NCBI RefSeq assembly: GCF_012349115.1
Contig: NZ_PQIG01000001.1
Span: 62,001 to 126,000 of the forward strand
Length of the DNA stretch: 64,000 bases
Source of the DNA: Rhizobium ruizarguesonis
GTDB taxonomy: Bacteria; Pseudomonadota; Alphaproteobacteria; Rhizobiales; Rhizobiaceae
Direction: 5' to 3'
Below the pieces are notes generated by a model. It made no database searches. It was not told where the DNA came from and was given only the letters and a program-made list of their open reading frames with translations. Below, in pieces: positions 18,645 through 28,516 of this stretch. The translations under genes were made by a program, and so were the position numbers. How positions within the stretch are numbered: position 1 is the stretch's first letter; every line of letters begins with the position of its first letter.

Positions 18645-20570
18645 ATGCAACACGTCAGAATCTTAAGACGGCAGGTTGTCTCGACCGTTGCCGCGGCAAT
18701 CCTCATGGGTGCCGGCTGGGCCGGTGCCGCATTCGGCTTTGAGGAGTCGCCGGAACTGAAGGCGCTGGTCGATGCCGGCAAGCTGCCGCCGGTCGAAAAG
18801 CGCTTGCCCAAGGAGCCGCTGGTGCTCACTCCGCTTGAATCGGTCGGTACCTATGGCGGCACCTGGCGCACGGCCACCTTTGGCGGTGGCGACAGCGAGA
18901 TCGAGCGTTCGATCGGCTATACGAGACTGGTCCGCTGGAATCCGGAATGGACCGAGGTGATCCCCGATCTCGCCAAAAGCGTCGAGGTCAATGACAACGC
19001 CACCGAGTATACGTTCACCTTGCGGGAAGGCACGCGCTGGTCGGATGGCGAGCCCTTTACCGCGGACGATCTGGTGTGGTGGAACGAGAACGTGCTGCGC
19101 AACACCAAGATCACGCCTGCAGCACCCGACTGGCTGACCGCGGGCGGGGAGACCGTCAAGGTCGAAAAGCTCGCCGACGACAAGGTCGTCTTCAAGTTTG
19201 CCGCGCCAAACGGCCTGTTCCTGATGAACATGGCGACCGTTCGCGGCTCCGATATTCTGGCGGCCGCGCCGGCGCACTACCTCAAGCAATTCCACAAGGA
19301 TTTCAATCCCGACGGCGTCGACGCCCTGGTGAAGGCAGCCGGCGCAACCGACTGGGTCCAGCTCTTCAACAACAAGATCGGCTTTCCCGGCCGCTGGCGC
19401 GATCTCGGCCGTCCAACGCTCGATGCCTGGGTGTTGACCGCGCCCTATAACGGCACCACCCAGGTCGTCGCCGAGCGCAATCCATACTATGCCAAGGTGG
19501 ATACCGCAGGAAACCAGCTGCCTTACTTCGATCGCATCACCATCGATGTGATGCAGGACACCCAGGCAATCATCCTAAAGGCGATCAGCGGCGAAATCGA
19601 CATGCAGAACCGCTTCATCGAGACGACGGACGCCCGTACGGTGATCGTGCAGAACCAGGAGAAAGGCGGCTACGGCCTGTTCATCGCCCGGCCGGCGTGG
19701 TCGAACGCCCTGCTGATCACCCTCAACCAGACCCACAAGAATCCGGCCTTGCGCGCTGTCTTTTCCAACAAGGATTTCCGCATCGGCCTCAGCTACGCCA
19801 TCAACCGCGAAGAGCTCAACCAGCTGATCTATGCCGGACAGGCCAAGCCTTATCAGGCAGCGCCGCGTGAAGGCACCGCGCTCTACGACGAGAAGATGGC
19901 GACGCAGTATCTGGAATATAATGTCGATCTCGCCAATCAGTATCTCGATAAGGCGGGCCTTACCAAACATGACGCCGAAGGCTATCGCCTCGGTCAGGAT
20001 GGCAAGCGGATTACCTTTGCGATCGACGCCTTGACCGGAAGCCCGATCCAGGTGGACGCCCTCGAGATGATCCAGCGCTACTGGCGGGCCGTCGGCATCG
20101 ACATGCAGCCCCGCCCGGCCGAACGTTCGCTGATCTTCTCCCGGCTGCAGAACAATGAGAATGACGGCCTTGGATGGGTTGGCGGCGGTGGCTACGACTT
20201 CCTCGGCCTGCTCGATCCCAAATGGTATTTCCCGCACGAATATGAATCGAGCTTCGCAACGGCCTGGGGCCTCTATTACCAGAACCCCAAGGATCCGAAC
20301 GCTGAAGAACCGAGCCCCGCGGCCAAGAAGCAGATGGATCTTTACCGGCAGGTGCAGGAAGCGCCGACACTAGAAAAGCAGTTGGCTGCGATGAAGGAGT
20401 TGCTGGCGATCACCCGTGACGAATTCTACGTCATCGGCACCAACCTGGAGCCGGATCGCGTCGGCATCGTCAAGACCAATATGCGCAATGTTCCGAAGGT
20501 CATTCCGAGCACATCGTTCTACATGACACCGGGACCGGCAAAGCCCGAGACCTTCTACTACCAGCAGTAA
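18645..20570 (+). CDS. ABC transporter substrate-binding protein, family 5 (oligosaccharide/peptide)
   Basis: A 641-aa periplasmic receptor, in the range of the larger sugar-type members of the Opp/Dpp family. The signal peptide runs to about residue 31, with a double arginine (LRRQVV) ahead of the hydrophobic core, loosely Tat-like. Family features are TFTLREGTRWSDGEPFTADDLVWWNENV and later FRIGLSYAINREELNQLIY. Although the family binds peptides, rhizobial members next to glycosidases often carry oligosaccharides. The operon here continues with glycan enzymes, so an oligosaccharide is the likelier cargo (inference). Confidence 0.9.
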   Translation: MQHVRILRRQVVSTVAAAILMGAGWAGAAFGFEESPELKALVDAGKLPPVEKRLPKEPLVLTPLESVGTYGGTWRTATFGGGDSEIERSIGYTRLVRWNPEWTEVIPDLAKSVEVNDNATEYTFTLREGTRWSDGEPFTADDLVWWNENVLRNTKITPAAPDWLTAGGETVKVEKLADDKVVFKFAAPNGLFLMNMATVRGSDILAAAPAHYLKQFHKDFNPDGVDALVKAAGATDWVQLFNNKIGFPGRWRDLGRPTLDAWVLTAPYNGTTQVVAERNPYYAKVDTAGNQLPYFDRITIDVMQDTQAIILKAISGEIDMQNRFIETTDARTVIVQNQEKGGYGLFIARPAWSNALLITLNQTHKNPALRAVFSNKDFRIGLSYAINREELNQLIYAGQAKPYQAAPREGTALYDEKMATQYLEYNVDLANQYLDKAGLTKHDAEGYRLGQDGKRITFAIDALTGSPIQVDALEMIQRYWRAVGIDMQPRPAERSLIFSRLQNNENDGLGWVGGGGYDFLGLLDPKWYFPHEYESSFATAWGLYYQNPKDPNAEEPSPAAKKQMDLYRQVQEAPTLEKQLAAMKELLAITRDEFYVIGTNLEPDRVGIVKTNMRNVPKVIPSTSFYMTPGPAKPETFYYQQ

Positions 20571-20641
20571 CGGAACGCGACCGACAGGGATGGCGTCGAC
20601 GGGCGCCACTCCATCAACACCAGCCCAGTCCCAATCATCCG

Positions 20642-20657
20642 ATCGGCGATCGCCGAT
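20642..20657. other. perfect 16-bp palindrome ahead of the first permease gene
   Basis: ATCGGCGATCGCCGAT is a perfect palindrome within the 102-bp gap between the binding-protein gene and the first permease. As RNA it would form a hairpin like the one after the family-1 binding-protein gene. An expression-tuning role is inferred. Confidence 0.4.
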
Positions 20658-20672
20658 TGAAGGAGCTTGACC

Positions 20673-21659
20673 ATGGCCGGCTTCATCATCAGACGTCTGC
20701 TTTACATGATCCCGATGATGTTCGCGATTTCCGTCGTGACCTTCATCATCATTCAACTGCCGCCCGGCGACTTCCTGACCGCGATGACCGCGCGTCTTGC
20801 CTCCCAGAACGAAACGATCGATCCCGGCGTCATCGCCGGCCTGCGTGAACGCTATGGCCTCGATCAGCCCTGGGCGGTCCAATACTGGAAATGGATCAGC
20901 GGTATCCTGCTGCGCGGCGATTTCGGCCAGTCCCTCGATTGGAACAAGCCGGTCAGCGAGCTGATCTGGGCCCGCATGGGCCTGACGATGGTGGTCTCGG
21001 TCACTACGCTGCTCTTCGTCTGGGCGGTGGCCTTTCCGATCGGCATCTATTCGGCCGTGCGGCAATATTCGGTGGGGGATTACGTCGCCACCTTCTTCGG
21101 TTTTCTCGGCCTTGCCATCCCGAACTTCCTGCTGGCGCTGGTGCTGATGTATGTTTCGGCACAATATTTCGGCCAAAGTACCGGCGGGCTGTTTTCACCC
21201 GCCTATATCAATGCGGTCTGGAGCTGGGCCAAGCTCGGTGATCTCATTTCGCATATGTGGATCCCGGTCGTCGTTCTCGGCACCGGCGCCACTGCAGCGC
21301 TGATCCGGATCATGCGCGCCAACCTGCTCGACGAGCTCAACAAGCCCTATGTCGACATGGCCCGCGCCCGGGGCTTGAGCGAAATCCGGCTGTTGTTGAA
21401 ATATCCGGTGCGGGTAGCACTCAACCCGTTCGTCTCGACCGTCGGCTGGGTGCTGCCGCACCTCGTCTCCGGCTCGGTGGTGGTCTCCATCGTTCTCAGC
21501 CTGCCGATCACCGGGCCACTGCTGCTCAACGCCCTCTTTGCTCAGGACATGTATCTGGCCGGCACGTTCATCCTGCTGATGAGCATGCTGACGCTGATCG
21601 GCACACTGATTTCGGATCTGCTGCTCGCCTGGCTCGATCCACGCATTCGCAACGGCTGA
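20673..21659 (+). CDS. ABC transporter permease, DppB type
   Basis: Inner-membrane subunit, 328 aa, about six helices. It has the N-terminal FIIRRLLYMIPMMFAISVVTFII typical of DppB and the loop LDELNKPYVDMARARGLSEIRLLLKYPVR for ATPase docking. GGAG sits 7 nt before the ATG at 20673, so the TTG two codons upstream is not used. It is followed 12 bp later by the DppC-type gene. Confidence 0.93.
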   Translation: MAGFIIRRLLYMIPMMFAISVVTFIIIQLPPGDFLTAMTARLASQNETIDPGVIAGLRERYGLDQPWAVQYWKWISGILLRGDFGQSLDWNKPVSELIWARMGLTMVVSVTTLLFVWAVAFPIGIYSAVRQYSVGDYVATFFGFLGLAIPNFLLALVLMYVSAQYFGQSTGGLFSPAYINAVWSWAKLGDLISHMWIPVVVLGTGATAALIRIMRANLLDELNKPYVDMARARGLSEIRLLLKYPVRVALNPFVSTVGWVLPHLVSGSVVVSIVLSLPITGPLLLNALFAQDMYLAGTFILLMSMLTLIGTLISDLLLAWLDPRIRNG

Positions 21660-21671
21660 AGGACCATATCA

Positions 21672-22805
21672 ATGACCGATCAAGCCATCGCGCTATCACC
21701 TGAACTGATCCAGAATTCCGACGCGGTCGCCGGGCAGTGGAAGCTCATCTGGCGGCGCTTCCGTCGCCATCGCCTGGCGGTGGCGGCGGGCGTCGTCATC
21801 TTTTTGATCTACCTGGTTGCCCTGTTTGCCGAGGTTCTCGCCCCGGTCTCATCGCAGACCTACGATTCCCGCTACACCTATGCGCCGCCGCAGCAGATCA
21901 AGTTCGCCGGCTACGACGCGGCCGGGCAGTTTCATCCGCTCTACGTCAACGGTTATTCGATGAAGGTTGACCCGATCGCGCTCAGCCGCAATTACGTGCC
22001 CGATCCGGCCGTCGTCATCCCCCTCGGCTTCTTCGTCAAGGGCGAACCCTACCGGCTCTGGGGGCTGTTTAATTTCGACCGGCACCTGATCGGCCCGATC
22101 GAGATGGGCAAACCATTCTACCTGTTCGGCGCCGATCGCCTCGGTCGCGACGTCTTCAGCCGGACGGTCCACGGCACGCGCGTTTCTATGTCCGTCGGAC
22201 TGATCGGGGTCGCAATCAGCCTCATCCTCGGCATCATCCTGGGCGGCATCTCGGGGCTCTACGGTGGCTGGGTAGACGATGTGATCCAGCGCTCCATCGA
22301 ACTCATCAACTCTATCCCGACCATCCCGTTGTGGATGGGCCTTGCGGCTGCCGTTCCGATCAGCGCCGATCCGATTCTGGTCTATCTCTGGATCACGATC
22401 ATCCTGTCGCTGATCGGTTGGACCGACCTGGCGCGGGTGGTGCGCGGCCGCTTTCTGTCGCTCAAGACGGAAGACTTCGTCATCGCCGCCCGTCTCGACG
22501 GCTGCTCGCAGATGCGCATCATCTGGCGGCACATGGTTCCATCCTTCATGAGCCATATCATCGCCTCGGTGACGCTCGCCATCCCGACGATGATTCTCGC
22601 AGAAACCGCGCTCTCCTTCCTCGGCATCGGCCTGCGCCCGCCGGTGGTGAGTTGGGGCGTGCTGCTCCAGGAGGCGCAGAACATTCTCGCCGTCTCGAGC
22701 GCACCCTGGCTGTTTCTTCCCGGTCTCGCGGTGATCGTCACCGTGCTCGCCCTCAATTTCCTCGGTGATGGACTACGCGATGCTGCAGATCCCTATGAAT
22801 ACTGA
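21672..22805 (+). CDS. ABC transporter permease, DppC type
   Basis: A 377-aa permease. The N-terminal RRFRRHRLAVAAGVVIFLIYLVALFAEVLAP is characteristic of DppC. Compared with peptide-type DppC (about 300 aa) it has an insertion of roughly 70 residues after the first helix (about residues 60-135), seen in sugar-type relatives. The docking loop is TEDFVIAARLDGCSQMRIIWRH. It overlaps the following ATPase gene. Confidence 0.92.
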   Translation: MTDQAIALSPELIQNSDAVAGQWKLIWRRFRRHRLAVAAGVVIFLIYLVALFAEVLAPVSSQTYDSRYTYAPPQQIKFAGYDAAGQFHPLYVNGYSMKVDPIALSRNYVPDPAVVIPLGFFVKGEPYRLWGLFNFDRHLIGPIEMGKPFYLFGADRLGRDVFSRTVHGTRVSMSVGLIGVAISLILGIILGGISGLYGGWVDDVIQRSIELINSIPTIPLWMGLAAAVPISADPILVYLWITIILSLIGWTDLARVVRGRFLSLKTEDFVIAARLDGCSQMRIIWRHMVPSFMSHIIASVTLAIPTMILAETALSFLGIGLRPPVVSWGVLLQEAQNILAVSSAPWLFLPGLAVIVTVLALNFLGDGLRDAADPYEY

Positions 22806-23844
22806 TCCCAATTTTGCCGCAGCCGACGGCCGGCACGGGGATCGCGACCCGCTGATCGAGGTCGACGACCTCAGGACCCATTTCTTCGGTGGTGCGGGCA
22901 CCATCAAGGCGGTCGACGGCGTCTCCTTTTCCATCCCGCGCGGCAAGACGGTCTGCGTCGTCGGCGAATCCGGTTCGGGCAAGAGCATCACCGGCCGCTC
23001 GATCCTCAACCAGGTTCCGCGGGGAGGGCGGATCGTCTCGGGAGCAATCCGCTACCGGCCGGATCCGTCAGCACCCTTCGTCGACCTGGCGGCGCTCGAT
23101 CCGCGCGGCCACGACATGCGGGCAATCCGCGGTGCCCAGATCGGACTGATCAGCCAGGAGCCGATGGCGGCCCTTTCCCCCGTCCATACGATCGGCAACC
23201 AGATGGTCGAAGTGATCCGCCTGCATCTGAAGATGGGAAAGAAGGAGGCGCGCGAACATGCCATCGAGACATTGGCTCTGGTCGGCATCCCGCGGCCGGC
23301 CGAGCGCATGGAAAACTATGCCTTCCAGTTTTCCGGCGGCATGCGCCAGCGCGTCTGCATCGCCTTGGCGCTCGCCTGCCGCCCCAAGCTGCTGATCGCC
23401 GACGAACCGACGACGGCGCTCGATGTGACCACCCAGGCCAATATCCTCGATCTCCTGGCCTCGCTGCAGGCCGAATTCGGGCTCTCGGTGCTGTTCGTGA
23501 CCCATGATCTCGGTGTGGTGGCCGAAATCGCCGACGAGGTCGTCGTCATGTATGTCGGCCGGGTCGTGGAGGCAGGCAATGTCGACACGATCTTCCACGC
23601 ACCTGTTCATCCCTACACCAAGGCTCTGCTGCAATCGGTGCCGCGCATGCATGGGCAACCCACCGAACGGCTTGCGATCATCGATGGTATGGTGCCCTCG
23701 CGCTTCAACCGGCCCCAGGGCTGCAGCTTTCATCCCCGATGCAAAGAGGCAAGGGCGGGCCTGTGTGACCAAAATGATCCGCAGCCCGTCGCCATCGGCA
23801 ACGGGCATGTCGCCAGCTGTCTGCTTTACGAAGGAAGACAATGA
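22795..23844 (+). CDS. ABC transporter ATP-binding protein, DppD type
   Basis: First of two ATPases, about 349 aa. Walker A is [13 protein letters not shown], the signature is [15 protein letters not shown], Walker B is [12 protein letters not shown], and the C-terminal oligopeptide domain has [17 protein letters not shown] (cysteine cluster seen in DppD/F). The exact start is uncertain: ATG at 22768, 22780 or 22795, all overlapping the permease gene. I list 22795, which gives an 11-nt overlap; none has a clear ribosome site. Confidence 0.9.
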   Translation: MNTDPNFAAADGRHGDRDPLIEVDDLRTHFFGGAGTIKAVDGVSFSIPRGKTVCVVGESGSGKSITGRSILNQVPRGGRIVSGAIRYRPDPSAPFVDLAALDPRGHDMRAIRGAQIGLISQEPMAALSPVHTIGNQMVEVIRLHLKMGKKEAREHAIETLALVGIPRPAERMENYAFQFSGGMRQRVCIALALACRPKLLIADEPTTALDVTTQANILDLLASLQAEFGLSVLFVTHDLGVVAEIADEVVVMYVGRVVEAGNVDTIFHAPVHPYTKALLQSVPRMHGQPTERLAIIDGMVPSRFNRPQGCSFHPRCKEARAGLCDQNDPQPVAIGNGHVASCLLYEGRQ

Positions 23845-24902
23845 TGGTCGATCCCATGACGCAACCAAGCCCGCTGCTCGAACTGAACGATCTCAGGATG
23901 CATTTCCCCATTCGCAAGGGCGCGTTCCGGCGTGTGGTCGGACACGTCAAGGCAGTCGACGGCGTTTCGCTTCGTGTCGAGGATGGCGAAACACTCGGTA
24001 TTGTCGGGGAGTCCGGTTGCGGCAAGTCCACGCTTGCCCGCACGGTCTTGCGCATCTATCAGCCGACCAGCGGCGAAATCCGCTATCGCAGCCGCAGCGG
24101 CGGCACGGTCGATCTCGCGGCGTTGTCGGGTTCTGCGCTCGACGAAATCCATCGCGACCTGCGCATCGTGTTTCAGGATCCGCAATCTTCGCTCAATCCG
24201 CGCCTTCCGGTCATCGACATCATCGGCGAGGTGCTTGGTGTCAACGGCATCGCCAAGGGCCGGGAACTCGAGCACCGGGTCGCCGACCTCATGCAGAGCG
24301 TCGGCCTGCGGCCTGAATACATGCACCGCTATCCCCATGCGTTTTCCGGCGGCGAGCGCCAGCGCATCGGCATCGCCCGGGCGCTGGCCTCCAATCCGCG
24401 GCTGGTGATCGCCGATGAGGCCGTTTCGGCGCTCGATGTCAGCGTGCAGGCACAAACCATCAACCTGCTGCAGGACCTGCAGGAACAGTTCGGTCTGACC
24501 TATCTCTTCGTTGCTCACGACCTCTCGGTCGTCCGGCACATCTCGGACAATATCGCCGTCATGTATGTCGGCCGGGTCGTCGAAAAGGCGCCGACGGAGC
24601 AGATCTTCTCGCGTCCGCTCCACCCCTACACCGAAGCGCTGCTCTCGGCCGTGCCGATCGCCGATCCGCGGATGCGCCGCCACGGCCAGCGCATCCGGCT
24701 GGCGGGTGAGGTTGCCGATCCCGCCCATCCGCCTCCCGGCTGCGCATTTCATCCGCGCTGCCGCTACGCCACCGAGCTTTGCAAGCAGGAGGTGCCGGCG
24801 TTGCGCACCGTCACCGCCGATGGGCACGCAGTGGCCTGTCATTACGCCGAATCCCTGACGCTTCTTCCCTTTGCCGACCGTAACGTTCCGGAGTTCAATT
24901 GA
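23841..24902 (+). CDS. ABC transporter ATP-binding protein, DppF type
   Basis: Second ATPase, 353 aa. Walker A is [15 protein letters not shown], the signature is [15 protein letters not shown] and Walker B is [18 protein letters not shown]. The C-terminal oligopeptide domain carries [17 protein letters not shown]. Its ATG overlaps the DppD-type stop (ATGA), and AGGAAG sits just upstream, indicating coupled translation. With the family-5 receptor and two permeases it completes the importer. Confidence 0.93.
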   Translation: MMVDPMTQPSPLLELNDLRMHFPIRKGAFRRVVGHVKAVDGVSLRVEDGETLGIVGESGCGKSTLARTVLRIYQPTSGEIRYRSRSGGTVDLAALSGSALDEIHRDLRIVFQDPQSSLNPRLPVIDIIGEVLGVNGIAKGRELEHRVADLMQSVGLRPEYMHRYPHAFSGGERQRIGIARALASNPRLVIADEAVSALDVSVQAQTINLLQDLQEQFGLTYLFVAHDLSVVRHISDNIAVMYVGRVVEKAPTEQIFSRPLHPYTEALLSAVPIADPRMRRHGQRIRLAGEVADPAHPPPGCAFHPRCRYATELCKQEVPALRTVTADGHAVACHYAESLTLLPFADRNVPEFN

Positions 24903-25735
24903 TGCCCGAATTCATTCCACGCTCCGAGCAGCGTCCGATTGTGGATACCTCCTCCACGACGCTCGATCTCATCTACTTCGATCTCGTCACGCTCGCCTCC
25001 AACGAGCAGGACATCCGGCGGCTGCCCGCGCACGAAAGCCTCTACGTCGTGCTGTCGGGTCAGGTGGATATCGAAGTGGATGGCATCATGTTCGAAGCGG
25101 TGGGCCGACGAGCCGATATCTGGGGAGGCGATGCGGACTCGGTTTACGCGCCCGTCGGCGCCAATGTCCGGATATCGGCTCGTGGCGCGGCGGCGGAAGT
25201 CGCCATTGCCGGCGGCCTCTGCGACACGCGCTACGCCCCGTTTCGCATCACTCCGGATGAGGTCGACGCGGTCAATGTCGGTTCGTCGGACACCCACAGC
25301 CAAAGGCGGATCGTTCACCTGCTCGGCCAACGGCAGAACGGGCGCTGCGGCAACCTGCTGGTGAGCGAACTCTATGCCGGCGAAGGCTGCTGGTCCGGCT
25401 ATCCCCCTCACAAGCACGATACAGAAGACGGCGATGTCGAGACCCGGCACGAAGAACTGTATCACTACCGCTTCCAGCCCGAGACCGGCTTCGGCAGCCA
25501 GATCACCTATGACGAAGACGGTCCGGTCAAGATCCTTATGACCCGCAACGGCGACACTGTCCTGGTCGACCGGGGTTACCACCCGACGGTCACCTCGCCG
25601 GGGCACCGGGGCTATATCTTCACCATTCTCGTCGGCAAGCACCGCCGGGGGCTGATCCAGCGCTTCGATCCCGCCCATCAGCATCTGACCAAAACCATCC
25701 CCGGCATCGATGCGATGCGCGACAAGTTCAAATAA
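24902..25735 (+). CDS. IolB/KduI-like isomerase (5-deoxyglucuronate isomerase family)
   Basis: A 277-aa bicupin. The diagnostic metal-site segment reads WSGYPPHKHDTEDGDVETRHEELYHYR, matching the IolB consensus with its histidines and glutamate. The C-terminal DRGYHPTVTSPGH holds the last histidine. IolB isomerises 5-deoxy-glucuronate in inositol breakdown, but no other inositol gene is nearby. Here it starts inside the stop of the DppF-type gene and precedes a glycosidase, so it probably isomerises a uronic acid or deoxy sugar released from the imported glycan. The family is clear, the substrate is not. Confidence 0.8.
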   Translation: MPEFIPRSEQRPIVDTSSTTLDLIYFDLVTLASNEQDIRRLPAHESLYVVLSGQVDIEVDGIMFEAVGRRADIWGGDADSVYAPVGANVRISARGAAAEVAIAGGLCDTRYAPFRITPDEVDAVNVGSSDTHSQRRIVHLLGQRQNGRCGNLLVSELYAGEGCWSGYPPHKHDTEDGDVETRHEELYHYRFQPETGFGSQITYDEDGPVKILMTRNGDTVLVDRGYHPTVTSPGHRGYIFTILVGKHRRGLIQRFDPAHQHLTKTIPGIDAMRDKFK

Positions 25736-25801
25736 TCCGGCTCCTGGCCTCGTGCCGGCATTGCGGCGCGCCGCCAACTTCCGTCCAAGGAGAGACGACC
25801 C

Positions 25802-27667
25802 ATGCGTGAACGTACGCGAATAAACGTTGATGCCGGTGCAGCGGTACGCCCGTTCAACCGGTTCTGGCGCGGCACCGGCTTTTCGCCGGCCGAGCTGCTG
25901 CTCGAGCCCGAGATGCGCCAGATGCTTGCCTATATCGGTGGCCTGCCGAACGAAGGCATCCGGTTCCTGCGGGTGCATTATCTCTACAATCTGCTGAGTG
26001 CGAAGGGCGGGGGCGGCTATGACTGGTCCGTGCTCGACCGCGCGCTCGACGTGATGATCGGACACCGCCTGAAGCCGTTCTTCGAGCTGATGGGCAACCC
26101 ATCCGGCCTGTTCACCGACTATGAAGACATGGATCAGGTCAGGCGCTGGCGGGATCTCGTGACGGCAACGGTCGATCGCTATGGCGCGCGTTACGGCATG
26201 GACGAATTGCGCACATGGTATTTCGAAACGACGAACGAGGCCGATTCGGGCTGGTGGACCTACGGGATCAAGGGTTACACCAACTACTATGACGCCTGCG
26301 TCGCCGGGCTCGATGCCATCGATCCCAGCCTGCCGATGGGCGGGCCTGGCACCGCCCGCACGCTGTCGCCGATCTTTCGCGCCCTCATGGCCCATTGCGA
26401 CAGCGGCACGAGCTGCCTGACCGGCGATGGCCCGCCGCGCCTCGACTACATCTCGATCCACGAAAAGGGCGTCAACGGCAGCAAGGAAGACCTGACTCCG
26501 AAAACCAACGCCATCGTCGACCGCACGCTTCTCGTCGTCGACTATCTCAAGGAGCATCACCTGCGCCTCGCGGGCCTGCCCATCGTCAACGATGAATGCG
26601 ATCCGCAGCTCGGCTGGAGCGATCACCATAGCTGGCACGGCAAAGCCTATTACGCCGGCATCATCGCCCGCATCATCGAACAACACGACCGGCGCATCAT
26701 CGCCCCGAAAGCGGCGAATTTCACCTTTCTGAGCAATGACCACGCCTTTATCGGCGGCTGGAGCCAGCGCACGATCTTTGCCTATTTCGGTTCGCGCAAT
26801 TTCACCAAGGCGCAGTGGGAGCACAAGACCAATCTGGATATGCTGGTCACGGACGTCGACAGGGCGCCGCCCTTCGACATCATCAAGAAGCCCGGCCTCA
26901 CATCGATGGAACTGCTGGCAACCCTCGGTGATACCGTTTGCAAGGTGACGGCCGAACCGCCGCTTGCTCCCGACCAGGATGGCCTGGCGATCCTGCCGAC
27001 GCGGCTGCCGGGCGGCGGTGTTTCCATCAGCCTCATCCATAGCGTCGATGCCATCAACCGTTCGGGCCGGACCGCCGTCCGCCTCGAGGTGAGCGGCCTG
27101 GTTCCCGGCCGCCACGCGCTTTGCATGCTGCGCATCGACGAGGAATTCACCAATCCGATGGAGGTCTGGGAAGCTCAGCGCGACGAAAGCAATCCACGCG
27201 GCCCCTTCGAACCGGTCGGCGCACCGCCCGCACCGACCGAGGCGCAGTTTGCCGAACTGCGCCGGGCGCAGGAGCCCGCCTTGCTGCATCCGATCAGCAT
27301 CGTCGACTGCGACGAAGGCCGGATCAGTGTCGACCTGGATGTGCCATTGCCGTCGCTGACGCAGGTGCTTGTCGTTCCCGATACCGGCGTGCCCCCGGCG
27401 GCACCGAGCCGCCTTGTCGTCGAACGCTACCTTGGTCTTGGCGGCCGGGAAGAGCGCATGCTGTTCTGGGCTGCCGGCGATGCCAGCCCGGCCATCTTCT
27501 ACGATGTCCTGGTCAGCACCGATGGCGGGACTTTTGAAAAGGTCAGTTCAGCGCCGCTGATCTCGACGGCATTCCTGCACATGTCGCCGCCGGAAGGCGT
27601 GCGTTATGCGGTGTGCGCCCGCGATGCATTCGGTCGCCGCAGCGAACTTTGTCTTTCCCGCTCATGA
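25802..27667 (+). CDS. GH39-family glycosidase (beta-xylosidase/alpha-iduronidase type)
   Basis: A 621-aa clan GH-A hydrolase. The acid/base glutamate is E146 in WYFETTNEAD, and the nucleophile is E265 in PIVNDECDPQLGW, each at the end of a barrel strand as expected. YDWSVLDRALDVMIGHRLKPFFELMG is the typical early barrel segment. C-terminal beta domains fill residues 400-621. No signal peptide, so it works on sugars brought in by the adjacent importer. GH39 covers beta-xylosidase, alpha-L-iduronidase and newer specificities. With an IolB-like enzyme beside it, an acidic or xylose-type glycan is plausible. Confidence 0.85.
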   Translation: MRERTRINVDAGAAVRPFNRFWRGTGFSPAELLLEPEMRQMLAYIGGLPNEGIRFLRVHYLYNLLSAKGGGGYDWSVLDRALDVMIGHRLKPFFELMGNPSGLFTDYEDMDQVRRWRDLVTATVDRYGARYGMDELRTWYFETTNEADSGWWTYGIKGYTNYYDACVAGLDAIDPSLPMGGPGTARTLSPIFRALMAHCDSGTSCLTGDGPPRLDYISIHEKGVNGSKEDLTPKTNAIVDRTLLVVDYLKEHHLRLAGLPIVNDECDPQLGWSDHHSWHGKAYYAGIIARIIEQHDRRIIAPKAANFTFLSNDHAFIGGWSQRTIFAYFGSRNFTKAQWEHKTNLDMLVTDVDRAPPFDIIKKPGLTSMELLATLGDTVCKVTAEPPLAPDQDGLAILPTRLPGGGVSISLIHSVDAINRSGRTAVRLEVSGLVPGRHALCMLRIDEEFTNPMEVWEAQRDESNPRGPFEPVGAPPAPTEAQFAELRRAQEPALLHPISIVDCDEGRISVDLDVPLPSLTQVLVVPDTGVPPAAPSRLVVERYLGLGGREERMLFWAAGDASPAIFYDVLVSTDGGTFEKVSSAPLISTAFLHMSPPEGVRYAVCARDAFGRRSELCLSRS

Positions 27668-27696
27668 ACGACGCTTTCCTCTTTCGGATCTGATCC

Positions 27697-28512
27697 ATGG
27701 ATATTGCCTATTTCACCAAGACCCTGGAGGGCCTGCCGCTCGAGAAGGCGGCCGGGATCACGGCCGGTTTGGGATTCGAGTGTGCCGATCTCCTTATTCG
27801 CGATGGCCATGCCGTTTCCCCAGACAGGCCGGAGGAGATCGTCAATGCCGTAAAGCTCTTTGCCGTGGCCGGCTTGCGCACCCCGATGGCGACCATCGAT
27901 TCCACCCGGCCCGACGATGCCACATCCTGGCTTCTTAGTTGTTGCGGCGAGGCTGGCATCGGGCAGGTCCGGCTTGGCTTCTGGCGCTACGACCCGTCGC
28001 GGCGCTGGCAGGCCCAGGTCGATGAGGCGCGGCACGATCTCGACGGCTTCGAGCGCCTGGCCGAACGCTTCGGCATCAAGCTGACCATCCAGCTTCATGG
28101 CGGGACCCTGCACAGTTCGGGCGCGCTGGCCGTGCAATTGCTGGCCGGGCGTGATCCCATCAGGATTGGCGCCTATCCCGATCCGGCCAACCAGATTCGC
28201 GAGGGAAGCGAAGACTGGCGTCTGACCCTCGATATTCTCGAACCGTGGTTCTGCTGCATGGGCGTCAAGAACAGCGGTTGGTTCCCCGGCGCTTACGGAG
28301 CTCATGGCCAACGCGCATGGCATTCGGACTGGTACGGGCTCGACGAAGGCATGGTGCCCTGGAACGAAATCGTTTCGCATCTGGTGGCCACTGGCTTTGC
28401 CGGCGTGCTCTCGATGCATTCCCAATACCGCGTCTCCCGAGAGCAGGCGCTCGACAAGGTCCGCGCCGATCTTGCCCATCTCAGGCGCCTGGTCGCCGCA
28501 GCGAAAGAGTAG
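27697..28512 (+). CDS. sugar phosphate isomerase/epimerase (xylose-isomerase-like TIM barrel)
   Basis: A 271-aa protein of the AP-endonuclease-2/xylose-isomerase superfamily. Strand-like segments include MDIAYFTKTLEGLPLEKAAGITAGLGFECADLLI, GIKLTIQLHGGTLHSS with a conserved histidine, and a late WNEIVSHLVATGFAGVLSMHSQYR. It resembles IolE/IolI-type and hydroxypyruvate-isomerase-type barrels. It sits 29 bp after the GH39 gene and 4 bp before the dehydrogenase, so it is part of the same catabolic train. Exact substrate unknown. Confidence 0.75.
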   Translation: MDIAYFTKTLEGLPLEKAAGITAGLGFECADLLIRDGHAVSPDRPEEIVNAVKLFAVAGLRTPMATIDSTRPDDATSWLLSCCGEAGIGQVRLGFWRYDPSRRWQAQVDEARHDLDGFERLAERFGIKLTIQLHGGTLHSSGALAVQLLAGRDPIRIGAYPDPANQIREGSEDWRLTLDILEPWFCCMGVKNSGWFPGAYGAHGQRAWHSDWYGLDEGMVPWNEIVSHLVATGFAGVLSMHSQYRVSREQALDKVRADLAHLRRLVAAAKE

Positions 28513-28516
28513 AAGC

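Noticed and set aside
24842..27289. 815-codon open frame on the minus strand
   Set aside because: It is antisense to the IolB-like and GH39 genes, which have clear catalytic motifs. Long antisense frames are common in such GC-rich DNA, and its translation has no family pattern.
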